This document shows positions 48,101 through 54,844 of a stretch of 64,000 bases of DNA, one piece after another. Source of the DNA: Colwellia sp. 75C3. Lineage in GTDB: Bacteria > Pseudomonadota > Gammaproteobacteria > Enterobacterales > Alteromonadaceae. Both the position numbers and the translations under genes were made by a program. The stretch's first letter is position 1. Every line of letters starts with the position of its first letter. The notes beneath the pieces were generated by a model. The model made no database searches and was not told the DNA's origin. It saw only the letters and a program-made list of their open reading frames with translations. The stretch is taken from contig NZ_PJAU01000054.1 of NCBI RefSeq assembly GCF_002836255.1, positions 124,001 through 188,000 on the forward strand, read 5' to 3'.

Positions 48101-51100
48101 GATTATGAGTCTATTCCAAGCGGTGTTTTTACATTGCTGGTTGAAGTAGTTGATAGTTTTGGCGAAGCTGCGCAAGCAGATGTAACCATCAATATTATTA
48201 ATACCTCTGGCGGACATCATGATGCTATTGCAGACTTTAGTGCATCAGATGTAAATACTTGGAAAGATACATCTTTTGGTAATTTAATGGATGTTATGAA
48301 ATTACTCTACCCAGGTACTGCACTAAGTACTGATATTCTGCATGAAGTTGATGGTAATTTCCCCGCGGATCTCACGGATGAATATTTTGAAGCATATTTT
48401 AGAGTTGATATAGATTGGCATGGTGAGCTAAGCCTTGATGGTGGTGAAGTCGATTTAACATTACCTATGGCCATTTCTATCGAACATGATGATGAACTGA
48501 CATTAGGCAGTAGTGTCAGTTTTTCTTTTGATGCATCTTACCTTGAAGGTGTTGGCTTTGAGGCTACATCGCCAGAATTTACCGCGAGCTCAGAATTGCA
48601 GTTAAGTAATATGGCGCATCATTTAACCATTGATGAAGAATTGCTCACTCAATTTGACTTAGGTAATACGATATATCGTTCTCAGCAAACGTTTGAGGTA
48701 GAGCAAGGCACTTCTGATCCCGTTTCGATAGATAATTTCAATATAACCTCAGCTATTTTAATGGACAATGTTGCCACACTTTATAAAAAGCTCACACCTG
48801 AAACATTTGCTGGAGTCCCGTCCTCAATAGACGGCATTATTGTTGAACGTAGTGGAATTGATTTTGAAGTTGGTTATATTACTACTGAAATGAATGCAGA
48901 CCTGAACTTCAATCTTGACCAAGCATTTGAATTTGAAGTGACTGCAATGCAAGGTGTTTTAACCTTAGAAAATGGTGACGTCATTAATTTAGACATGGCT
49001 TTATCTGGTGATGTCGACTTTGATTTACCTGGCGATGCCGATAGTAATGGTGACGGTACCGTTACCGCAACGTTGGCGGTAACTCCCGTACAAACGTTCA
49101 CTAATACGTTGGGAATTGGTTACAATTTTGGATATACCTTAAATGTTGGCCATCTAGATATAAAGGTCGACGTTCCAAACTTTCCTGAAGTGTCTGAAAA
49201 ACTGATTGCTGAAAAAGAAAGCCTCACCAATGAAGTGACCACGTATCTTGATCCCGTTCAATTCTCGTTTGATTTACCAAGTTATACCATTGAACTGTCT
49301 TTTGATGTAGCAAGTGTTGATAGTGATGCTGATGGTTACAGTGATTCGTTAGATGCATTTCCTGACAATGCTGATGAATGGGTTGATTCTGACGGTGATG
49401 GTGTAGGAGATAATAGTGATGCTGATCCTTATTCGAGTGGCGACTTTGATCAGGATGGTATTGCCGACAGCATCGATACTGATGACGATAACGATGGTAT
49501 TGATGATGAATTTGATGCTTTCCCTCTAGATTCAACAGAAACTAGCGATACAGATTTAGATAGTTTAGGGGACAATACTGATGAGGTAGATAACCGTTTA
49601 AACTATTTACTTTACCGTAGCTATTCTGATACCCCTGAATTATCAACCGGATACAGCGTTGGGTTTGATATTAGTCGCGAAGTGGGCAGCGATGATTTCT
49701 TTTTCAGCTACACAGGCCAAGTTTATATTCCTCAAGATGAAACATATACCTTTACGGTTCAATCGACAGAAATAAAGCGTTTATCGATTGATGAAGTATT
49801 AGTGATTGATGACTCTGCGGGAGAAAGTGAAGAGGCCACAGGTGAAATAACATTGACCGGAGGTTGGCATGATATTCAATTGGAATACTATGAAGTGTCA
49901 GGCTCTGAATCACTAACAGTGAGCTATGAATCATCACAACTGACGAAAAAAGTGATTCCTACTTCATCATTTAAGTTAGGGTTAGATACCGATATAGATT
50001 TTATTACGGATGCTTTTGATACCGATGATGATAATGACGGCGTTGAAGATACGCTTGATGATGCACCACTTGATGCTGATGTATACGACTTAACTGCACC
50101 TGCTGTAACTGTGCCAAGTAATATCATTGTTGCAGCGCTTGACAGTAATGGCACAGAAAATTCTGAAACGACTATTGCTAGCTTCTTAGCGTCATCAACT
50201 GTCAGTGATAATTTTGATACTAATGTGATTGTGGCTAACGATGCCCCAAGTACTTTTCCAATTGGAACAACCACGGTGACATTCTCATCTACAGATGAGT
50301 CAGGTAACACAGGAACAAACACGGCAACCGTTACCGTTAGCGACCAAACAGTTCCTGTAATCACATTAAGCGGTGGCGCAGTGACCATTGATTTAAATGG
50401 CACTTATACTGAACAGGGTTATAGCGTGAGCGATAATGTGGATGGTGATCTTAGTGGGGCTGTTGTTGTCAGCGGATCGGAGAATAATACAGCTGTTGGC
50501 ACCTACACCTTGACTTATAACGTCAGTGATATCGCTGGAAATTCTGCGGCTGCTGTAACAAGAAATGTGACAGTACAAAACTTTAATTTAATTGACACTG
50601 ATGGTGATGGTGTTCCTGATGTGAGTGACGCATTCCCTGATGATGCAACAGAGACTGTTGATACTGATGGCGATGGTAACGGTGATAATGCCGACCTTGA
50701 CGATGATAACGATGGTATTGCCGATGAACTTGATGGTGATCCGTTAAATGATGAAATTGGAGATATTACTCCGCCAGAATTTTCTTCATTGACCCTAGTG
50801 ACATTAAATGCAGCAGGATTACTGACCGATATTACCGAGCATATTAATCTTATTGCTCTTGATGGTGTAGATGGTGAAATTAATGCTGAAATTGTTGGTG
50901 ATAGCCAGTTAGTATCAGGACATCATTCGGTGCAATTGAGCGCAACGGATAGTGCCGGTAACGAAGCGCTAGCTACAATAGAAGTTGATATTAACCCTGA
51001 GCTTAGCCTTGAAGCCGAGTTAACCGTTGAAGCATCAGGAGTTTACCCTTTAACAGTACGGTTAAGCGGTGATGCAGCGGTATACCCAGTGAGCTTCGAT

Positions 51101-52702
51101 TACAATGTTATCTTTAATGATGTTGTTATTGAAACGAGCTCAATGACGATTGATTCAGGTACTACAGCACAACTGATGGTTAATGTAGACTCTGCAGTAT
51201 TAACCACCGACAGCCTAGAAGTGATGTTGATTAATGTGAGTAATGCGTTTACTGACAAAAATAGTCAAAGCACTTTAACCATCACTGAAGACAGTGTTGC
51301 GCCAAGTATTCAAATCAGTATGAGTCAAGAGGGTGAAGTAACGAGTATTGTTGATACCAACAAAGGGCTAGTTACTTTTACCGCGCTTGTTAATGATGTT
51401 AATAGTTTAGATAGCCACGACATTATTTGGACGGTTGAAAGTTCAGAGACAAGTACCGACTTTGTTGATAGTGAACTTGATGATAATTTATTCACCTTTG
51501 AGCTTAATCCTGAAAATTTACCTGAAGGGAGTTACACCTTACAAGTACAGGTAAGCGAAAATAATACCGAAGCGAGTTTATCTAGTACGCAAGAGCTTAC
51601 TGTTATTGTTGAAAACCTTGCCGAGTTATCAGCTGATAACGATAGCGACAATGATGGTACCAGTGATAGTGACGAAGGTTATGCGGATACTGACAATGAC
51701 GGTATTGTTGATTATCTTGATAATGATGATAACCCAACAAGGCTGCCAAGTAGTGCTAACAACCAACCGCTACAAACTCGTGCAAACTTGAAGTTGAAAT
51801 TGGGCCATTTAGTACGAGCAGCAAAAGGGACGTTGAGTGCTAATGCCAGCTTCACTTTAGCTGAACTAGCTGAAGCGGTTGGTGAAGATGCTGCAGATAC
51901 CAGTGATGATAACTTTGAATTGTTCACACCACTGTATAACTTTATCCTTTATGGTTTAGCACAAGATGAAGACTCCGTTGTTGTGGTTATTCCTTTAGCA
52001 GAAGGTAAAACTCTGCCCGAGGGAGCTATCTTCCGTAAGTATAATATCGCGACCGGTTGGTTTACTTTCGTCGAAGATGCCAATAACAGTATTAGTTCTT
52101 CGTCAACAGATGGAAACGGTAACTGTCCTGCTGCCTATGATGCAAGTTATACTCAAGGGTTAACGATAGGAGATAATTGTTTCCAACTTATCATCCAAGA
52201 TGGTGGTGCTAATGATGCAGACTTTAGTGTTAATAGTGAAGTAGAAGACCCTGGAGCGATAGTGATTGAGAAAACAGTTGTAATCGAGCCTGAAAATCAA
52301 GCACCAAGTATTAGCCTTAATATCCATGATGAAAACTTTGTTGAGAGCACAACAATTAGCTTAACGTCTATAGGAAGTGATCCTGATGGTGATAATGTTA
52401 CTTATTTTTGGGAACAAATATCAGGTCCAAGCATTAGTTTTAACGAGGTCACTACCGCTCAAGTGAGTATAATTTTACCCGCGGTGACCAAGGATGAAAT
52501 AATAGAGCTGCAAGTAACAATAAGTGATGGCGAGTTAACGTCTGTTGAGACAACTAGCTTTACTATCACTGATGCGGTTGAAGTCATAACGGTTACACCG
52601 CCGAAGAAAAGTAGCGGTGGTTCAATGGCTTGGTTGCTGCTACTTTCCGTATTAGTCAGAATTAGAAAAGAAATGTTTTTTTTAAATGGCAGCTTAACTT
52701 AA
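42176..52702 (+). CDS. Giant multi-domain surface protein with GlyGly-CTERM sorting signal
   Basis: 3508 residues from ATG 42176, chosen for its signal peptide (about 1-23, ends NANA-C) and an upstream AGAG. Domains by eye: two right-handed beta-helix regions (about 25-310 and 372-715), RCC1-like repeats with a C..DD.GV.CWG pattern (720-985), cadherin-like (990-1180 and 1920-2010), FG-GAP repeats such as DVNGDGIDDIAIGAPYA (1200-1750), an RTX-like calcium segment (1760-1830), thrombospondin type 3 repeats (2380-2470, 2604-2638, 2807-2863, 3150-3190), PA14-like (2470-2595), HYR and DUF5011-type Ig domains (2640-2800), and a PKD-like domain near 3375-3465. The C-terminus SSGGSMAWLLLLSVLVRIRK is a GlyGly-CTERM signal for rhombosortase. 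A calcium-dependent adhesin or matrix protein is inferred. Confidence 0.9.
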   Translation: MNTKMPILFIIITLLLSSNTANACSNTITVTNNGDSGAGTLRQALLDVCDSGSIGFNDDFTIHFQSTLTVDKSVSIDGLSQKVIISGDSDGDNTADISHIKINGGLSVNLKNLILERGYGYGTSTGSSITNKSGSDLLIEKSTFRYNDGTHVGSILIDSTSTLTIKDSLFEQNDGDRGAAVFASSGTVKIINTTMVGNIGREPGRVILGSASSDVTVINSIIWGEDSTQDQCKAEGALQTSNSSIDDASCGVSKITLNFYDYNNGDYRPIPTSLLVDSGSSSEWTSGDTDFTGEQRLLGAAIDIGAYEYNEDLDFDNDGVIGTADLCPASIIGWVADEATDANHDGCKDYEEGDFDDDGILNDNDLEPYVACTKAFVVTSAASSGDDTLSYALLNICPGNGSDNTITFNLIGDTEINLANRLSIEQDLVIDGASVVTISGDSDSDGYSDKQIFKVFSGHDVVIKGLSFIDGGGTQSVGGAIANYGNLTIEQSIFDANYVTGWGGAIVNSSTGVLTVTQSQFLNNGTTSADNGGGDGGAINNAGELSVDRSLFQSNTTVKAGGAIRNKATMTITNSIFVENQTDNGNGGAIYADSTAVSTTLINNTFYNNESFSGSDAIHVAGGLFSLSNNITYGHVGTDCAGTLTTNNSNWIEDGSCNAPYSGDPKLLDPANGDYSLAVDSGAVDAGTDTGLNTDFKGLFRSFPETTDLGAYELIDISTEQTFLAAGATTSCVIFDNDVQCWGNTSLISSIPDLTNPYYLSINESTTNACALDDNGVSCWGDNTDINDAPELTNPSQVAMNALHACAVDDSGVSCWGPDSELEATTVPALISPLKITVGDGFSCALDEVSADQTEVNCWGSDTDIINNIPTLSNPTVLGSGKTYACALDDAGVKCWGNNDSGQTDIPALNNPTHLFVGNVNACVVDDTGLVCWGNNIFGQVIDKPTLNKAVQVVFGAYHICALDTEQGVVCWGYSSHGQATVPNLDYHASSVNLLSLNYRPTENESFSYSIADRLSDFSSTPVNYTIVPNGTEIFTIDSNGVISGIGDYESSNGQYDIEVLVTNSDGSTISITITIDVENVDDAPSFVITELSIDENKNENSVVGTIEAYADVGNATDVLIFSVESGNEHGVFKIDSSSGEVKVAKNNALDYELQSSYELAIKVVDDEARATTETISININDLDTPNELLSGSLSGSSSLDLIQQFTGETAENQLSWNVASAGDFNNDGLDDVIFGAPFDSTNGENAGKIYVVFGKASGALSTLTDVTSGIAGFALYGENAGDLAGFSVTGGGDVNGDGIDDIAIGAPYASDVTNSFTHAGRAYVIFGSETPPSTLLLSDIADGSNNAGFMMHSNSHYDYSGGSVSLGDVNGDGKADVIIGEPLEHKSILIEDFNDPILEDATSYYYQNVDGGVTRFSDYAELAGLNDYDGLFAFNPAYVYVVFGKNNGATVNLLETKDNGDARGFAIYREENISWEGSTGLTAGFAISDQNGDGLVDIALMNNAATSGTFIFGSNTTQSMDLGTAVKGDDYSHWSSGETNETSFLSYDGSTNTIVVNVGLAFINDSVGDINADGIDDFLVIEPDKGRFPDWEHPRSYLFFGTADKSDRQATDLVNGVGGFMIEDDYSNNSFNDNVAAKASAAGLGDINGDGYDDFMLGDAATKSVFIIYGKSDTDIIKLSDIVNNQGGYLLEGANGDSLGYFAAKAGDVNGDGIADFILSSRNSDSLDGIDNNTGRAYLLFGQGLEVTQWGTVDADKLLGTSADDRLSTGLADDVLVGNGGADVLYAGAGDDSISISDGSFVRIDGGSGFDTLIFDGADFDLDLTSAPERVRGIEIFNITGSGDNQLSLVKTAGSLGRVIVIGDTGDRLLALDQLWVQDGSEAYLGTQFKRYTDGTAIMLVHPDVWVGINTVPQVHDASFYITETAVEGDVVGQVVASDADYGDVLSYRLFGNIGDTFAIDQSGEITVLNEAGVDYESIPSGVFTLLVEVVDSFGEAAQADVTINIINTSGGHHDAIADFSASDVNTWKDTSFGNLMDVMKLLYPGTALSTDILHEVDGNFPADLTDEYFEAYFRVDIDWHGELSLDGGEVDLTLPMAISIEHDDELTLGSSVSFSFDASYLEGVGFEATSPEFTASSELQLSNMAHHLTIDEELLTQFDLGNTIYRSQQTFEVEQGTSDPVSIDNFNITSAILMDNVATLYKKLTPETFAGVPSSIDGIIVERSGIDFEVGYITTEMNADLNFNLDQAFEFEVTAMQGVLTLENGDVINLDMALSGDVDFDLPGDADSNGDGTVTATLAVTPVQTFTNTLGIGYNFGYTLNVGHLDIKVDVPNFPEVSEKLIAEKESLTNEVTTYLDPVQFSFDLPSYTIELSFDVASVDSDADGYSDSLDAFPDNADEWVDSDGDGVGDNSDADPYSSGDFDQDGIADSIDTDDDNDGIDDEFDAFPLDSTETSDTDLDSLGDNTDEVDNRLNYLLYRSYSDTPELSTGYSVGFDISREVGSDDFFFSYTGQVYIPQDETYTFTVQSTEIKRLSIDEVLVIDDSAGESEEATGEITLTGGWHDIQLEYYEVSGSESLTVSYESSQLTKKVIPTSSFKLGLDTDIDFITDAFDTDDDNDGVEDTLDDAPLDADVYDLTAPAVTVPSNIIVAALDSNGTENSETTIASFLASSTVSDNFDTNVIVANDAPSTFPIGTTTVTFSSTDESGNTGTNTATVTVSDQTVPVITLSGGAVTIDLNGTYTEQGYSVSDNVDGDLSGAVVVSGSENNTAVGTYTLTYNVSDIAGNSAAAVTRNVTVQNFNLIDTDGDGVPDVSDAFPDDATETVDTDGDGNGDNADLDDDNDGIADELDGDPLNDEIGDITPPEFSSLTLVTLNAAGLLTDITEHINLIALDGVDGEINAEIVGDSQLVSGHHSVQLSATDSAGNEALATIEVDINPELSLEAELTVEASGVYPLTVRLSGDAAVYPVSFDYNVIFNDVVIETSSMTIDSGTTAQLMVNVDSAVLTTDSLEVMLINVSNAFTDKNSQSTLTITEDSVAPSIQISMSQEGEVTSIVDTNKGLVTFTALVNDVNSLDSHDIIWTVESSETSTDFVDSELDDNLFTFELNPENLPEGSYTLQVQVSENNTEASLSSTQELTVIVENLAELSADNDSDNDGTSDSDEGYADTDNDGIVDYLDNDDNPTRLPSSANNQPLQTRANLKLKLGHLVRAAKGTLSANASFTLAELAEAVGEDAADTSDDNFELFTPLYNFILYGLAQDEDSVVVVIPLAEGKTLPEGAIFRKYNIATGWFTFVEDANNSISSSSTDGNGNCPAAYDASYTQGLTIGDNCFQLIIQDGGANDADFSVNSEVEDPGAIVIEKTVVIEPENQAPSISLNIHDENFVESTTISLTSIGSDPDGDNVTYFWEQISGPSISFNEVTTAQVSIILPAVTKDEIIELQVTISDGELTSVETTSFTITDAVEVITVTPPKKSSGGSMAWLLLLSVLVRIRKEMFFLNGSLT

Positions 52703-52772
52703 TATTTATTGAAGTACTCAGTTGAAAATGGCTGAGTACTTCACATTAATAATTAACCTCAGAGGTGTTTAT

Positions 52773-52940
52773 ATGAAAAATACAGGGCTATCTCATGTCA
52801 GGAATCATCCAGATTATAATGCCAGTATTGAGGACGTTGTGAATAAAGAAACAGGTACTGCACAAATGTACGACGCAATGCTTCGTTCTTCAATAGAATC
52901 CAGGGTAGAAGCTTTAGATGTGTTATTAAAATTGAAATAA
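52773..52940 (+). CDS. Small hypothetical protein, 55 residues
   Basis: Starts at ATG 52773 with AGAGGTG upstream; a longer frame from 52722 lacks a ribosome site. Soluble, helical (HPDYNASIEDVVNKETGTAQMYDAMLRSSIESRVEALDVLLKLK). Not recognised. It lies 70 bp after the giant gene on the same strand and could be its downstream cistron. Confidence 0.5.
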   Translation: MKNTGLSHVRNHPDYNASIEDVVNKETGTAQMYDAMLRSSIESRVEALDVLLKLK

Positions 52941-53384
52941 AACAAATCAATAGACTTTAAATGAAAATTAAATAAATATCAGCTAAGTATTAGGGTTTAA
53001 AATTTTAATCTATTTATAAATTAATGCGAGGACATTATTTTTAAAGTAGACACTTTACATAAATAACTTGAAGGTTCTATGGCGCTTTGGGGGCGAAAGC
53101 GCCTTAGATTTAATACTCTAAATTTATTTAAAGCTTACATGATTCAATGTCCGCTTTGGGGATTTGAGATCTAATTCCGTGCAAAAATTTTCGGCACAAT
53201 CTCAATTGTGAATGGATGTGAGTTTTTATATAAAAACGACAACTTTAGGGTCCCTGATCTGCCGTTTTTAACTCAAAAGCTAACTTCCGCTTTTGGCTAG
53301 CAGTTGACCTAAAGAACATCCAGTAGCTAACGTCAACAATGCGTGTTTGTGATAGCTTCTGCAACAAAACATCTGCTATACACT
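52941..53384. other. 444-bp intergenic region after the surface-protein block
   Basis: Contains the right boundary repeat unit (53077-53159) and an inverted GTTGAC/GTCAAC pair around 53303-53336. No credible ORF. It separates plus-strand module genes from the minus-strand dioxygenase gene. Confidence 0.5.
53077..53159 (-). repeat. Right boundary repeat unit with hairpin
   Basis: AATGTCCGCTTTGG (53146-53159) is the reverse complement of the left unit's CCAAAGCGGACATT, and a hairpin GGCGCTTT / AAAGCGCC (53081-53103, extended by CTA/TAG) lies 40 bases away, in mirrored order to 36771-36856. Both hairpins share TTCTATGGCG. Confidence 0.5.
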
Positions 53385-54155
53385 TTATGATTTATTCAAT
53401 GCCGACTTTAGCTTAATAGTATTACGAAAAGCACTGGGATTTTCGATATTTTGTAAAGTGTCCTCAGCGGGTAAACAGTCCTCATCAACAAATTTGATAA
53501 CACTCGGCCCCGGCGGACAAAAGAGTATGTCAAAGGCTAAACGATCCATGCCATACAAACCTCGGTGGATCATATTGGCAGAAAAGATCAACAAATCACC
53601 CGCTGCTAACTTAATAACGTTACCTTGTGAAAGCGCTTCATTATTTTTATGGTCATTCTGTTCTAATCGTACATCAAGCTCTTCTGTAGAGTCCCAACGT
53701 TTATGGGTGCCAGGAATTAATTCAATTCCTGGCTCATCCATGACCGGTAAACGAAAGTGAATAACATCAAAGGCAGCTAAAGCCGCTTGTTGTTGCTCAA
53801 TTGATAAGTGATATTGTGGGTCTCGATGCCAATAGTTAGTCTGTTGATCCTGCATGGGATTAAAGAATAACTGAGTATTTAAAAAGCATGGCTGCTTAGG
53901 TAATAACTCATTAACAAGAGCCATCACTTTTTCTGAACCAATGAAGCTGAACAAGTGATTTCGCTGCGCGTTATTTAAGAATTTATTAGTTGTTAGATAG
54001 GCGGAGTTAACTGCTTTTTCAGCATAAAAACTACTATTTTCTTGCTGCCATAAATGATGAAATTCATTCAATATTGCACGTAGTTCAAGTACTTCATTAT
54101 CACTAAGGAAGTTTCGAATAAGTACATAACCTTGTTCCTGATATCTTTCTTTCAT
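53385..54155 (-). CDS. Phytanoyl-CoA dioxygenase family protein
   Basis: 256 residues from ATG 54155. Fe(II)/2-oxoglutarate oxygenase of the PhyH family: the iron ligands are His and Asp in NYWHRDPQYH and the distal His in MIHRGLYG, with the 2-oxoglutarate Arg expected near DRLAFDILF. Starts RYQEQGYVLIRNFLS, the common PhyH opening. The substrate is unknown; bacterial members hydroxylate diverse small molecules. Preceded by a short tandem repeat. Confidence 0.85.
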   Translation of the reverse strand: MKERYQEQGYVLIRNFLSDNEVLELRAILNEFHHLWQQENSSFYAEKAVNSAYLTTNKFLNNAQRNHLFSFIGSEKVMALVNELLPKQPCFLNTQLFFNPMQDQQTNYWHRDPQYHLSIEQQQAALAAFDVIHFRLPVMDEPGIELIPGTHKRWDSTEELDVRLEQNDHKNNEALSQGNVIKLAAGDLLIFSANMIHRGLYGMDRLAFDILFCPPGPSVIKFVDEDCLPAEDTLQNIENPSAFRNTIKLKSALNKS

Positions 54156-54163
54156 CACTGCTC

Positions 54164-54191
54164 ACTGATTACTGATTACTGATTACTGACT
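54164..54191. repeat. Four-copy 7-bp tandem repeat
   Basis: The unit ACTGATT is repeated about four times at 54164-54191, in the leader of the dioxygenase gene. A variable number could alter spacing to the start codon. Confidence 0.6.
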
Positions 54192-54228
54192 TTACTTTTC
54201 ACTTCGACTCTTCCCCCTACTTCTACTC

Positions 54229-54747
54229 TTACTTAGGCTTAGACTTAGCCATAGAATCAGTTGAAGCGTTGCTATTACGCGTTAGCATTTTCTTCTCGCC
54301 TGCATAGTGTTGATAAAAATTCAGATGTGCTGCTTTTGAGAAAGTATCGTTTCTTTGTTCATATTGTGAAATCCACGCTATCAACATGGCTAAATTAGCA
54401 TCCTGCGCGCTTTTAGACTCATATTTATGTGGCTCCCATGGACGATTTTTTGCATTGGTAATGCACTCCTCCGTCGGTAAGTTCATAAATATAATTTCTG
54501 ATGATTGTGACTCCGCAATAGTTAATAAGTCAGTGTAACAACCTTCGATAACCCAGCTAGTATGCTGCTGCATAAATTGCTCAATAGCTAATGTACTCTC
54601 GTGTAAAGGTGTTCTTGTTGGCGGATTAGTCGGTTGCCACGCCAACAAGTCGAGATCTAAATGCGCGAGGCTTTCTGACTTAGCTAACTGTTTAGCGAGT
54701 GTTGACTTACCACTAGCCGAGTTACCAAAAATTAATAGTTTTCTCAA
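54229..54747 (-). CDS. P-loop NTPase, adenylate/shikimate-kinase-like
   Basis: 172 residues. Starts with TTG 54747 since no ATG precedes the P-loop. Walker A GNSASGKST at about 8-16, an acidic LDLDLLAW strand, and a lid-type segment NRPWEPHKY. It resembles the small kinases annotated as adenylate-kinase-like (FlaR-type), but the substrate cannot be assigned. The tail STDSMAKSKPK is low-complexity. Same strand as the dioxygenase, 73 bp upstream of its start. Confidence 0.7.
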   Translation of the reverse strand: MRKLLIFGNSASGKSTLAKQLAKSESLAHLDLDLLAWQPTNPPTRTPLHESTLAIEQFMQQHTSWVIEGCYTDLLTIAESQSSEIIFMNLPTEECITNAKNRPWEPHKYESKSAQDANLAMLIAWISQYEQRNDTFSKAAHLNFYQHYAGEKKMLTRNSNASTDSMAKSKPK

Positions 54748-54844
54748 TATGCTGCCTATTGCTTAAAAGTGTGCGGTTAACCAGAGGGTTAATGTCCCAC
54801 ACTTTCAAGCGAATATAAACGTTACTCAACACATTATTAAAAAA

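Noticed and set aside
49224..50403. Antisense open frames inside the giant surface-protein gene
   Set aside because: They run opposite to an uninterrupted coding frame with clear domains, show low-complexity His/Gln or Val/Ser composition from complementing Asp/Gly codons, and lack ribosome sites.
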